A stretch of DNA of 64,000 nucleotides from Edaphochlamys debaryana (Eukaryota; Chlorophyta; Chlorophyceae; Chlamydomonadales): NCBI GenBank assembly GCA_016858145.1, contig JAEHOE010000145.1, positions 186,001 to 250,000 of the forward strand, given 5' to 3'. Positions 1-11,088 of the stretch are shown here, in pieces; positions within the stretch are counted from its first letter, which is position 1; every line of letters starts with the position of its first letter. Below the pieces are notes generated by a model. The model saw nothing but the letters and a program-made list of their open reading frames with translations, was not told the origin of the DNA and did not search any database. The position numbers and the translations under genes were made by a program.

Positions 1-1780
1 GCAGCAGCTGCTAAGCTGGCCCTACCTCAGACGGGAGGGCGGGTGGGGCCCTAATGGCCACGGCAGCCCTGAATCGACACTCGACTGGAGGGGCGCGAGA
101 CTCTCTTGTGACAGTTGTGACGAGAAACAAAATTGAAGTTTCTGCCCAGACTTGATAAAGCTCGGGGGGGGGATGAGGCAGACTTACAGTGCAGCACTCA
201 CTGTTCAGGCCCCCCCCCTCGCACGACATAGGCTTTATGTCTCAGCACAGGTCAATCCCCCCCCCCTCGGCAATTAGTCTCGAGGGCCCTTCGGGCTTTC
301 TTCTTTGGAGAGCGCTTGCAGCGGAGGTTGGGAGGGCGGGTGGGGCTGTGGGGCTTGCAAGGGGGAGGGGGAAATGCCGGCGGGGGGAGGGGAAAGCGCT
401 GCCGGGGGGGAGGGGGGAGTGCTGCACACGGGTGGGACGAGAAACGGAATTCATGTTTCTGCCCAAACTTGATAGTGCTGCTGGCGGCGACATGGCTCTG
501 GGGAGCTGTACGGGCAACGGGAAACGGCATCCCAGGGGTCACGACTGAGGCGTATGCATGCGCTTTCGAAGGCGGAAGCGGGGGAGGGCGGGTGGGGTGC
601 TGTAGCTTCCGTCGCGTTCGCCCAAGAGAACATGTCGCCGACCTTTGCGTACTCGACTGGGCCGTCGCGAGTCGCCGCGACTTGCAAGTGCATATTAGAC
701 ATCTTCCTCATGCCTTGCAACTCCTCTCGCGTGCGGTAGGCTGCTCGCGAGTCGGGTCGGGTCGTCGGCTCGGGTGTCGATGCTCACGACTCGGGACTGC
801 ACGACTCGCCCGGGCCCGCAGCCCCGCACCGACGCGATGCAGTACCTGCTGCAGTATCACCGCGCTCAGTAGCAACGGCTCGACGCCAGGGTGCTCGCGC
901 GAGCCGCTCCCGCCTCGAAGGTCCGAACATGTGTGACGGAGTGTGTGCTCGCGAGTCGCGCCACGCGCCCCAGCCACCGCGCCGCGCGATAGCCTGACTT
1001 GTGCACACGCTCACAGCACGCTCAGCTGGGATAGCTCGGGCGAAGAGTGCGCGAGTGTGCCCGCCGGCGCAGCAGCTGCTAAGCTGTCCCTACCTCAGAC
1101 GGGCGGGCGGGTGGGGCCCTAATGGCTGCGGCAGCCCTGAATCGACACTTGACTGGAGGGGCGCGAGACTCTCTTGTGACAGTTGTGACGGGAAACAAAA
1201 TTGAAGTTTCTGCTCAGACTTGATAAAGCTCGGGGGGGGGACAAAGTTCTCGAAGCTCCCTGCGGTCGGCTGAGTCTGCGCCTCCCGTTGGTCGGCGAGA
1301 GGGGGGAAGCCGTGTGTGTATGTGGCGACACGGACGGGTGGGGCCTCTGCACGCACGCAGCAAGAGCTGCCGCTTCCAGGCTGCTGCCGCTTGCGTCCGG
1401 GCGGGTGGCGATACCCTCTGTGGCGCACGTGCGTTTTCATGCAGCAACCCGAAGCGTTCGCGACTCGCGAGGGACACGCGCGCTCCCCAATTTTGCGCGC
1501 GACCTGCTGAGCCCCGTTTCGACATGTGGATGCAACATGTTGCGGGCAACCCAACCGCACAATCAGCAGTGCGCGCCGGGTGCTGCCAGCAGCGTCAGCA
1601 GAGATAAGTCGTCGCGCCTCGTCACCAACCCCTCGCGGCCCCACTAGCGACGCGCGTGCCCGGGCGGGTGGGCGGGCCCCTCGGCAGCGCACAAGCTGCG
1701 GCGCGCACAGCTCGGCCACAAAGAGTGCCGTGACTCAGGGCCGCGACGCGGTCTCCAATTCATCCGTCCTCCAAGTCCCA
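1..1780. repeat. Direct-repeat region, no gene seen
   Basis: Bases 1-181 recur with few changes at about 1071-1241, a direct repeat with a period near 1070. Both copies run from a GCAGCAGCTGCTAAGCTG start to a GATAAAGCTCGGGGGGG end. A third, diverged piece lies at about 420-475. A G-rich motif GGGCGGGTGGGG recurs at many points between. The open frames here are short, overlapping and rich in Arg, Pro and Gly, as expected from GC-rich non-coding DNA, so no gene is called. Confidence 0.6.
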
Positions 1781-1782
1781 CC

Positions 1783-2100
1783 ATGGCTCGGGGGGGGGAC
1801 CAACGACGACACCGCAAGCGGACACAACCCCGGACACCCCAAGACACAGACCCAAGACCAGACTGCGGACGGACGAGACCCAGACCCGGACACCACCTAG
1901 AGACACCCCCGGACACCACCCCGACCCTGACCCGGACCCAGACCCGAAACGACCGCAGACCCGAGGGACAGCCCAAACCAGACCCAAACCCAGCCCGAGA
2001 CCCAGACCCAAAACACGGACGCAGAGAGGCAAGCGCAAGCGGCACCCCACCCAGACCTGAACCCAGACCCAAGCCCGGACGCGCTCAGAGGCAAAACACG
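1783..2100. repeat. Degenerate short-period repeat
   Basis: The stretch consists of imperfect variants of a 6-10 base unit of the type ACCCAGACCCGA or CCCGGACACC. Every frame on both strands gives low-complexity protein (Gly-Leu-Gly-Ser or Pro-Asp-Arg runs). It reads as a decayed simple satellite and not as coding sequence. Confidence 0.6.
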
Positions 2101-2149
2101 ACATGCTTGACGGGGCCAAGGCCCAGCGGGGCGACCCGCGGAGAACGGG

Positions 2150-2450
2150 CGCAGAAGAGTGGCGGCTGTGGAGGCGGCGGAGGCGGGGGCGAGGGAGGCG
2201 GCGGAGGGGGAGGGGGACGCGGGGGCGGCGGCGTGGGAGGTGGCGGCTGGGGAAGAAGAGGAGGAGGAAGCGGCGGCGGAGGCGGAGGCGGGGGAGGAGG
2301 AGGAGGAGGAGGCGGCAGCGGCGGCCGGGGAGGAGGAGGAGGCGGGGGCGGCGGCGGGGGAGGCGGCGGCTGGGGTGGAGGAGGGGGCGGGGGCGGCGAA
2401 GGCGGCGGCTGTGGAGGAGGAGGAGGAGGCGGGCCGCGGGGGCGGAGAGA
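2150..2450. repeat. GGC/GGA low-complexity tract
   Basis: About 300 bases of almost pure GGC, GGA and GAG triplets. All frames are open and give poly-Gly, poly-Glu/Ala or, on the minus strand, poly-Pro or poly-Ser/Ala. It lies where the C-terminal end of the distal decayed small-gene copy would be (minus strand) and may be triplet expansion of a Pro/Ala/Ser-rich tail. No independent gene is supported. Confidence 0.6.
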
Positions 2451-3145
2451 AGCCGCGGGCCCGCTTGAGGGGGACGGGCGACAGGGGCGGCACCGCCCTT
2501 CCGCTGACGAACGGCGAGCGGGGTGGCCTGGCACAGGGTCACAGCCTGTTGTCACAGCCTGTTGTCACAGCTGGAATCCGGCAGGCTGTGACGGAGGCTG
2601 TGACGGAGGCTGTGGTGGGCGCCGAAGCGGTGGCGGAAACCAGAGCCTGGGTAGTTGTCCTTGGCCATGAGCCCACGATCCTCAGCGGGCGACGCCGAGG
2701 CCCGGGTCTCCGTCGGGAGAAGCCGGAGGGCCACCAGCCGCTGGGGCGCCCCAGCCGACGAAGTGCCAGTACAGAAAGGCATAGTTGGCTAGGAGCAGCA
2801 GAGCTGTGGCCCACAGCGGCACGCGGGCCTTGAGCAGGGACGCGAAGAAGAGTCGCATGGCCATCTTCTACATTCGCGAGCAGTATCGCCGAGGCTATAA
2901 GCTGTTTCTGTGTTACAATTTTTATGATACTAGTACTGTAGAGTGCCTCGACGCGCAAAGGTCCGCGACGTCGTCGAAGAGGTCCAGCTAGCGACCCCGT
3001 CCCCCCACACACACGCGCCTTCCCCCTCCCCACCCACCCTCACCCCACCAACCTCCCCCCCCCCACCCCGTCGCCCCCAGTACGGCAGTACGACATTCTT
3101 GCACTGTGACAGTACGACAACCCTAAAAAACGGGTACTATTCAAG
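2450..3145 (-). pseudogene. Decayed copy 3 of a small membrane-protein gene
   Basis: On the minus strand an ATG at 2864 opens a frame MAMRLFFASLLKARVPLWAT followed by a hydrophobic Leu-rich segment, which is a typical signal anchor. The frame stops after 60 codons at 2682. Further on, in another frame, comes a block resembling NYPGSGFRHRFGA, and after a GCTGTGAC-type triplication (2540-2620) a block PPLSPVPLKRARGFS (about 2450-2540). The same blocks occur in the copy nearest presenilin. The leader at 2885-2970 also recurs in front of the other two copies. I do not recognise the protein family. The stop and frame changes make this a likely pseudogene, although an intron between the blocks cannot be excluded. 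Confidence 0.5.
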
Positions 3146-3709
3146 TGCTATTCGCGCCTGTCTCCCATAGGACCTGTATCAGCCTGCAAGACGTACCTGG
3201 CACAGCTCTACACCGTCAACAGCAACAGCATGTTACTCTAGCGTAGCCGTTCGAGCCCACGGTCCACGGTCCACGGTCGGCGACGGCAAGCTGGCGTCGT
3301 AGGACGTTCCCTGGCCCGGGTCTCCGCCGGGAGAAGCCGGAGGGCCACCAGCTGCCCGAGACAACGAATTGCCAGTACATGACAGCGTAGTTGGCCAGGA
3401 GCAGCAGAGCCGTGGCCCAGAGCGGCACGAGGAAAAGTCGCATGGCCATCGGCATCGTCTACATGTCGCGAACAATATCGCCGGGGCTATAAGCTACAGT
3501 CGTGTTACAGGTGCTTTATAACAGTAGTTGGAAGTGCCTCGGGGCACAGACGAGGTTGCCCGAGAGGTCGCTCGGTCCATCCCGCCGCATGTCCACACGC
3601 CGCCCATCAACTCCACCGCCCCTCCAGCTCCCCCCGTCGCCCTCCAACAACTTGTACGGCAGTACAACAGTACACGAGTACGACACAGTACGACAACCCA
3701 AAAACCCTT
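3146..3709 (-). pseudogene. Decayed copy 2 of the small membrane-protein gene
   Basis: The minus-strand start is at 3455 (3449 for the conserved second Met). The N-terminal block is present, but the ASLRKAR segment after MAMRLFL is missing compared with the other copies. The frame then runs LWATALLLLANYAVMYWQFV into unrelated sequence and ends at 3216. The conserved downstream blocks (SGFRHRFGA, PLSPVPLKRARGF) are absent. The leader with the GGCGATATTG and GTAACACGAC motifs (3476-3560) matches those of the other two copies. This is the most reduced member of a three-copy tandem array with a period of about 570-590 bases. Confidence 0.5.
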
Positions 3710-4288
3710 ACTGCTTGGGCTGGTTGCGCCGAGTGTATGGCCGCTTGGGCCTGGCCGGGGGTGCGGGCAGCGGCGGGGGGGAGAAGCCGCGGGCCCGCTT
3801 GAGGGGGACGGGCGAGAGGGGCGGCACCGCCCTGCCACTGACGTACGGCGAGCGGGGCGGCCTGGCACCCACTCGGTCGACGAAGGTGTTGGTCTCCCCG
3901 TATTGTTGGGCGCCAAAGCGATGACGGAAACCAGAGGGATAGTTGATGTAGCCAGGAGCAGCAGAGCCGTGGCCCAGAGCGGGACGCGGGCCTTGCGGAG
4001 CGACGCGAGGAAAAGTCGCATGGCCATCTTCTACATTTGCGAGCAGTATCGCCGAGGCTTTGAGCTGTTTCTGTGTTACAATTGTGCAATGTTAGTATTG
4101 TAGAGTGCCTCGGGGCACAAAAGACGTTGCTCGCGAGGTCCGGCTCACAGGTCGCGAGCCCATCCCGCCACACACACGCGCCTTCCCCCGCCCCACCTCC
4201 CGCCCATCACCCCGCCGCCCCGCCCATCATCGCCCCCCATCATCTTGTACGGCAGTACGGCAACGACAGACACCCCAAAAAACGGGTT
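3710..4288 (-). pseudogene. Decayed copy 1 of the small membrane-protein gene, next to presenilin
   Basis: The minus-strand ATG at 4027 (second Met 4021) gives MAMRLFLASLRKARVPLWAT plus a Leu-rich membrane segment. Directly after LLLLA the frame that carries the conserved blocks is shifted by two: NYPSGFRHRFGAQQYGETNT, then PPLSPVPLKRARGF, then a basic tail ending NQPKQ with a stop near 3710. Compared with copies 2 and 3 the ANYAFLYWHF segment is deleted here. The leader (4047-4290) begins immediately after the presenilin stop codon, so presenilin's 3' end and this unit's upstream region overlap. Function unknown; it could be read as a spliced gene if a small intron lies at the frame change. 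Confidence 0.5.
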
Positions 4289-7200
4289 TTAGAAGTACGC
4301 CATGTTGCCGGCGAGCGGAACCAGGAAGGGCTCCAGCGTGAGGCGCGTGAGGAAGTAGAAGAGCACCCCCAGCACGATGGAGAAGGGCAGCGCGGGCAGC
4401 GCCTTCTGGAACACGGCCAGGCAGAGCAGCGTGAGGCCCAGACCCGCGATGATGGCCAGGTAGGCGGAGAAGACTGGGGGCCGAGGGCAAGGGGTGGGGG
4501 GAGAGGGGAGCAGCGAGGGGTCAGCCCGGATGGGTATGGCGCCGGTCGGGACGGGCCCCGAAACACGTTACCATGTCTTTTGTCGCCCTGGCCGCGAAGG
4601 TCGCTTTCCCCTTTTGCACTTATGCTTCTCATACCCCAAGGGTTCAGCATACCGAGTTCCAGGGGGTGTTGGGAGGTCGGTCCTCGCATACATTTCGGGG
4701 CAGCATGTCCCCGAAACGTCGAGGAAGTTGCCCGCAGGTGACTCCTAAGGCGCTTCTATGCCAGCTTAAGTCTCTGGCAAGGCATATGGGCGCCCAGCTC
4801 AGCTCGGCGCGATACCTAACGATGATGCCGAGCAGTTTCGCGTCGCTCAAACAGCCTCTAGGAGGCCCTCAACAACGTTCTATAGGCATAGGGATACCAT
4901 AGAAGTTATGGGGAAGGTTCAGAAAGCGATTCTGATGGGGTCGGGTTGGCCGGGTTGGCAGGCGTGCCAGACCCCTCTTACGAAACCCCACGGCAGAGGG
5001 TCTTGCACCGGTTCTCCGGGACCCCTAGCCAGGCCGTGCCGTTTGACCCTGTTTTTAGACCGGCGCCATACCCATTCGGGGTAAGCCTGAGGATAACGAT
5101 TGATGCGCGAAGCCGTGTGACTGCCAACGGGTACGGAGTGAGGCAGCGGAGAGTAAAAGAAGCTGGGGCGAGGGGATTACCGGTAGATGCAACCAGGGGC
5201 GCATGCATCGCTCACCCGTCATGAAATCGTACATGGCCGCGCGTCCGACAAGCATGGAGTAAAAGATGAAGTCGCCCAGGCCCAGCTGGGGTGTGGAGAG
5301 AGCGGGAGGGAACGAGGGATAGGGGCTGGGAAGCCAGGAAGGATACGACTAGTTTGGCAACGAACGGCCCACAGGCCGCGCAGTGGAGAAAACCAGCAAA
5401 TACGCTCCTATGCCGTGCTCCTAACACGGCTCCGGAGCTTTCTCGACGGCGAGCCAGGACGGATACGACTCGATTGGACGGCCCCCATACCCCTCACCTC
5501 CTATCCATTCCCTGTCTCCTTTTCGGCTTCTTGCCTTAATGGAGTCGGGCAGATCGTAGTCAGCGTCGTCAGGGGGCAGCCGCTCGCTGCGATCCCGGGC
5601 AACGGCACCCGGGGGCAGCTCGGGCTCGGGCGGGTCGGGGGCCGGGGCAGCGCCGGGGGCACCGCGCCGGCTGGGAGCGGTAAGGGGGGGGCTGGGGTGG
5701 GCGTTGGCCGGGGTCGCCATAGGGGCAAACAATACCATAACCGCAGGCACTTGCAAACTATCCGAATGCAACCTTTCCGAATGCTCCACCTGCAGACTCC
5801 CCCTCCCCACCCCACCCCTGAGCCCACCTGGCCGCCGCGAGTTGGTCTCCGCTGATGGCAGGAGGCACGGGCCGCACGCCCATGGTCCCGCCGTCATCCG
5901 AGCGACCGGGCTTGGAAGGGTAGCCGTACGGGTCGGCGGCCTTGCCCTCGGGCAAGCCCCCGCGACCGACCTCAGTCGGCCCCGCGTGCACCTGAGCCAC
6001 GGGGAAGGAGGCGGAGCCCCGGCTGGCGTGCGGGTTGCTGGGGCCCGCACCGGCCGAGCCGCGGTAGGTGGGGGTCATGTCGGGCGGCGTAGCGTCCTGC
6101 AAGCGGGGGCGTTAGGGAGAAAGGCACGCCAGGGCGCAGGCAGAAACAATACCCACTTTCAACAATGCTCCTCCTAAGTGCCAGGCGGACATCAGGGAGG
6201 CGGAGCAGCAGCGATTCACTCTCAATGCTCTACCCCGTCATGATTCCTCCCGTGGCAGTACCCGCCCGTGTTATGCCCACCCACCGGCGTGCTCCCGGGC
6301 TCCTGCTCCAGCGCCCGGCCCCGCCCATCGATGAGCGGCTCCCTCGAGTTCCCGCTGCTCCGTGGGGAGTCGGGCTGAGCGGAGGCGCTCAGCGCACCAG
6401 CCAGGCGCGCTCGCATCGAGATGCCGCCCGGCGCCCGGCCGCAGCCGCTGCCAGGCAGCGGCTGCCACTGCTCATCCTCGCGGCCCTCCGCCAGCGGCCT
6501 CCCGCCGGTGCCCGTGTACCGCCCGGACACCGCCACCTGGCTGCCATGCTGCTGCAGCTCCCACACGGCGTTCTCGCTGCAGGGGAGAGGAGAGTGGGCG
6601 CGGCGCGCAGGGGTAAACGCGTTGGTTGGTTCATACCAACTGCCCCATCCTTTCTTGGACGCCGACCCTTGCCGGGCCGGCCCGGTGCATACAACTTGCG
6701 CAACCTTGACTAGTTACCCATCAGCAAATGCTTACCCAACCTCGCTGTCGCGCGGGTTGTTGGCGGTAAGCGGCATTCCAAGGCCGTCCTGGGGCACCTG
6801 CGACTGGCTCGACTGCCCCAACCTAGACGCGCCCGTTCCGGCCCTATCCGGGGCGATCCGGGTCGTGGCCGCGCTCCAGGACCCCAGCCGCGGCGCCCCG
6901 GACTGTGATCCGGACCGGCGCGCCTCCAGCGCCCCGCCGCCCGAGCCGTTGCGTCCGGACTGCGTGGAAACATCTCCCCCAGCCCCGTTGCTGTTGCGCA
7001 CAACCATCTGCTGAGAGAGAGCGCTCTCAGCCACGGGCCGGCCCGAGCCGGGCCGGCCCGAGCCGGGCCTCTGACTCATCTGCGCCTGCTGCGCGCTGTT
7101 GGGCGGCGGCGGCTGGCCGTGCGGCGAGATGGGTGCGGCGCCAGGCAGCGGTGCCTCGGGGCCGCGGCTCTGCGGCGTGCGGTCGCCGTTGGGGGCACCG

Positions 7201-8781
7201 TCGCGGCCACGGTCGTCCCCGTCATAGCCCTCGCCCTCGCCCTCGCCGTCCGCCTCGCCCTCCTGGCGGCGGCGGCCCCAGCCGCGCACGTAGGGCCGGC
7301 CTCCGGCGGGGCGTGCCTCGTAGATGAGGGCGGGCAGCTCCTGCTGGCGCTCGATGGCCAGCTCCACCAGGGCCTGGGGCGGAGGAGGGGGCGCGGGATG
7401 GGAGAGGTCACGTCGGAGTACGGGTCAAGGGTGAGCAGTCGAGGGATGGACACTCGCATTGAAAGGAGGCTGCCACGCATCGTATCTTGTCCACACGCAC
7501 CTTGAGCGGCCCCCCCGGCACCAACACCGCCACGATGTCGTATATTGCCATGAAGACGAGGATGACCCAGGCGGTCCACTCAGGGATGAAGGTGAAGATG
7601 TAGGCCGTGATTATGCCCACCCAGATCAGGTACATCTGGATAGCAGGGACGGGATAGGGCGGTGGTGCAGTAGTGTGGGGTTGCGGAAGCGTTGCGAGCT
7701 CAGCCACGCAGCCGACATAACCCCAGTCATCCACCGTCTTACCTGCTTCATCAATAGAGGAATAGGTACGAATAACAGCCCTATAGTCCCTACTATCTGC
7801 GGAGCGCGAAAGGGCAGCGGAGGGCGGCAGCAGTCATGAAGGGACCGGGTCTATCGTCATGACCTGTCTTTCCCCATGCCCCATCGACTCCACAGCCAGT
7901 TATCGCTTACTGTGGCAACCCCGACGCCCTCCTGTAGGCCTATCTTCGCCTCCCGCCCCGTCCTTCCCCACGCCCCAACTACACCACGACGACCCTGCTC
8001 ACTGAAAAGTTGAAGAGCCCGTACGCGAGCGAGAAGGCGTCGATGTGCAGGTCAATGACCTGCATGACCTGGATGAACAGCGCCCCCGTGATGAAGAAGA
8101 AGATGTTGAACACGGCAAACCCCATGTAGGCAAAGATGAACTTGTAGCACTGAGGTGTGGGTGAGGTGAGAACGGGGCGGAGCAGTTGTCTTCGGGGCTG
8201 CGTTGTTGGCGGAACTGGGCAGGGTCCTGGGCCAAGGATCGCCCGCTGACCTTGTACTTAAAGAGCAGGAACAGTATGACCGTCATGCCTGCCACCACTC
8301 CAACGAAGATGACCGCGTTGAGCAGGGCTCCGCCAAATTTCTTCCCCGAGGAGTCGGAGGACTGTCAGGGGTGGGGAGGCAGGGAGGCACGTTAGGTTGG
8401 GAGTCTGGAGCTAGGAGACCCCCGCGGCGCCCCGAGCGGTCCTCGCCATTTCTACTTCGTATGCCCTCGCCCCCTTCAGCCTGGCGGTGCGGCACAAGGG
8501 TGGGGTGTGTGCAAGAAGCGCTTGGGACATGCGAGGCAGCTGCCGCGTGTCGCCAAGTGCCCGCGGCCTGCCAAGCGCACCTGCTCTTGGTAGGCAATGC
8601 TGGCGATGACCACCGTGTTGGCAGACGTGACGCCCTCCGGGTTGAGCATGCGGACCAACAACACGGTCACAGCCATGCACAGAGACACCGGGGCTACGAT
8701 GCCCGTGACTTCCTCGCCCAGATCATCTAGGAGGGAGCGCTGAGGCTCCAGTCCACTCTCCGGGTATCCTATCGTTGCCAT
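4289..8781 (-). CDS. PSEN: Presenilin, catalytic subunit of gamma-secretase-type protease
   Basis: Eleven exons (high to low): 8781-8581, 8361-8251, 8149-8003, 7796-7743, 7635-7501, 7373-6736, 6576-6285, 6096-5828, 5670-5535, 5285-5216, 4473-4289, giving 745 residues with all phases consistent. Presenilin is an intramembrane aspartyl protease of endomembranes. Visible hallmarks are TM1-TM6 (about residues 25-210) with PEWTAWVILVFMAIYD carrying catalytic Asp204; GLGD with Asp666 (second catalytic Asp); and the ALPALP motif with PALP at 711-714 near the C-terminus. The hydrophilic loop between the two Asp residues is about 440 residues (mostly exons 6-9), several times longer than in animals or plants, and rich in Gly, Ser, Pro, Arg and acidic repeats. 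The intron after exon 9 appears to use a GC donor. The start is the first Met, in good context. It is not part of an operon. Confidence 0.93.
4474..5215 (-). other. Last presenilin intron (742 bases)
   Basis: This is the longest intron in the presenilin model, between the GLGD exon and the PALP exon. It starts GTGAGC on the minus strand and ends with CCCCCAG. I see no conserved ORF, repeat or RNA structure inside it. Its frames are short and unrelated to known proteins. Confidence 0.75.
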
Positions 8782-9330
8782 TTCAACCAGTTCTTGCTCC
8801 TGCCCCGAACGGCGTCGAAGCTGATTAGGGCGACCTCCCTGGTTCTGCGCCAGCGTGCACGAGCTAGGTTAAGCGGCAAAGCGAGCGCGGGGCGGAACCT
8901 GTTGTGCGCCCATGCGGTGCGCCTGCTGGGTGCTCGGTCTAGACAATGGGAAAGAAATTGCTGTCGGAGCGCTAACGGCTATATCAGGGGGGCAGGTTTG
9001 GGCATAGCCTGCTCATCGTGTCGGTCACACATCGCCTCCGCGCACCACCCCGCCCCACCCCGCGCAGTTGCTCGCCACCTCGGCGAGGCCTCCTGACCTC
9101 GGCTGGAGCTCCCTTACCCAGAGCTGGCTGCGGTGCGGCTGAAAGTGTTCGGGCTACACAGAGGAAAGGAGCTTGCTGTGACGACGAAAATAGCTCAGGG
9201 GTTTGCGCACCATCTGGTCGGTCACACAATGCCTCCCCGGGCACCTGCTCGCCACCCCTCGCCCGATCCTCGCCCGTCCACATGGCTCCTCTTCTGACTC
9301 TTCTCGGACGACACCATTCCTATCCCCAGG
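8782..9330. other. Upstream region of presenilin with a short direct repeat
   Basis: There is no gene. A segment containing GTCGGTCACACA, then a C-rich run and GCTCGCCACC, occurs at about 9018-9085 and again at about 9208-9262. The copies are about 190 bases apart, a local direct duplication. The presenilin promoter must lie at the start of this region, but no clear TATA box is visible. Confidence 0.5.
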
Positions 9331-9870
9331 TCCATGGGTCGTGGGGACACACAGGCTTTAGTCGCGACAACTCGGGCGTTCCCTCGGGCTCGGCTGCGCG
9401 CTGGCACCCGCGAGGTCCCGTGCCCCTCGCCCTCGCGGGCACTCCCGGTGCACAGGCAACAACGACAACAAGGTAGGCCGCCCACAGGTCTGCGTAGTTC
9501 GCGACCACAGGTTCCGCAGAGATACCGGCAGCCACACCGCTCCTTGTGCCCGACTTGCCATTTGAGCTCTCTCCCCATCCCAGGCCCTCAGTTCCCCCTC
9601 CCCGCACACGCCCCCCAGGTTGCCGGCATCCGTCGAGCCGGTGCGGGGGCCGCTCATCCCGGGCATGATGGCGGTCAAGGCGGCGGATGAGGAGGCGGGT
9701 GAGCGCACGGGGACGAGGGGGCGGGTCCCACGGGGGATGGGAAGAGCGGCAGGGTTGCACAGTAGGGCAGCCTCCTCCGCTGCCAACACGCGTATAGATA
9801 CTAGCTAGAACCGCCAAGCACGCTGGAGCTCCGGAGTCAACAAAGCACAGTGACGGCCGAGCACGACGCA
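9330..9870. repeat. Diverged relative of the 357-base dispersed element
   Basis: About 9330-9500 resembles the repeats at 13643-14005 and 55749-56105 (shared AACTCGGGCG, CTCGCGGGC and CACAGGTC blocks in the same order) but is much more diverged. The remainder to 9870 holds no gene that I can support. Confidence 0.4.
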
Positions 9871-9879
9871 GTGGTACGC

Positions 9880-10083
9880 CCATCCTGTTCGTGCCTGCCT
9901 CCTCTTGTAGCACTCTCCCTTCCCTTGCTTCCCCTGCCCAACTCCCCGGGCTGCCCCAATGATGGGCTGCAACCTCCACCTCAGCACGACTGCAGAACGT
10001 CGGCCATTTCTCCACACACACAGCCTTCCCGCCCCATTGTGGGGGGATGGCGCGTGAGCCCGCATTGCTGCGCACGAGTCCCT
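9880..10083. repeat. Relic related to the GTT-flanked element family
   Basis: The segment resembles 35085-35345 of the second GTT-flanked element: a GCTGCCCC-GATG-TGGGCTGCA block, then a run CACACACACAGCCTTCCC followed by CCCCATTG and a GCGAGCC-like end (GTGAGCCCGCATTGCTGCGCA). The terminal CAGCAGGAC of the family is not preserved, so this is a decayed or partial copy. Confidence 0.45.
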
Positions 10084-10569
10084 GGCAAAATGGGCTACGC
10101 CAAAAATTGTTCTGGTCTTAATGTTGCCGCTTCGCTGCCGATTGACTACGGGGGACCCGGGGGGTTGCGGGGTGGGTTCGTGGCAGTCGCGTGCAAGCAC
10201 GGTCGGCGTAAGGTGACACATGGCTGCGCGAATGAGCTGGATGCTCATACGACATGGTCGCAGTGCTTGGGTACGCTCGCAGCTGCTCGCAGCGGGTTCG
10301 GGCTCTTGCCACGACGTGCTCGAAACTCATGTGTATGAGTGTATCCCATGCGTGCTTTGAGCGGTGTGGTTCCCTCTGCATGGCCCAAACCACTGAGCTG
10401 CGCAGCAGTTGGGGCTTGACTCTCCCTTTTGTTGGTTGACTGCGTGGTACGGCATACGCATCGTGCGCTCCTCGTTCAGTATCGGGGGCCAGGGGGCCGA
10501 GGGAGGGTATCGGGCCCGAAACACATCCGACTGACACGCCCGCGTGAAAGTGTCGCAACTGCCGAGTTG

Positions 10570-11088
10570 ATGGACGTCGCTCATCTGCTCGACGCCCTTG
10601 AGGCGAAGGTGGATGCTGTATGGCACTGGCTGAAGGTCCATGAGGCGGGGACTATGAGGCGGTTTGAGGAGTTCGTGGCGCGGGTTGAGCAGGCGGAGAG
10701 GATGATCGGCACGGTGGTCGAGACCGCCCCTATGGAGGACCCGAGCAGGCTGCTGCTGCGGGGGGTGTCGGATCAGGTGTTGGAGCGGCTGCGGGCGGGC
10801 ACTTGCCCGTCTGGGGAGGGCGGGCTCAACGGTGTGTTTGAGCGCTGCTGGAAGGGAGACAGCGGTTGGAACGTGGTGCTGAGGGTGACGCTGTGGCTAA
10901 GGCTCTGAAAGCAGGGCACGGACTGGTGGTGACGCCCTACCTGCCTCACTCCCCTGGGGCGGGCGCTGCGGCTGGAGAGGGGTCCTGTGTTTAAGAAGCT
11001 GGCGGCTGATGGCCTGACGCCCCGCTGGTGCAAGGGGGCTGACATTGAATTCCTGGAAGGCTGCGGCTGGATGCGGTACGGGTTCTGA
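10570..11088 (+). pseudogene. ORF1-like retroelement protein fragment, frameshifted
   Basis: From an ATG at 10570 the frame gives MDVAHLLDALEAKVDAVWHW and a helical, heptad-like stretch (FEEFVARVEQAERMIGTVVE) and stays open to 10908. In other frames the sequence continues with AKALKAGHGLVVTPYL and then RGPVFKKLAADGLTPRWCKG ... GCGWMRYGF with a stop at 11088. The order coiled coil, small alpha/beta domain, basic C-terminal block fits ORF1-type nucleic-acid-binding proteins of algal LINE elements, but that is inference from general appearance. At least two frame changes mean it is not intact. Confidence 0.45.

Noticed and set aside
2085..2555. Poly-proline or poly-glycine proteins
   Set aside because: They arise from the GGC/GGA tract. 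There is no splice context and no conserved part apart from the decayed small-gene tail.
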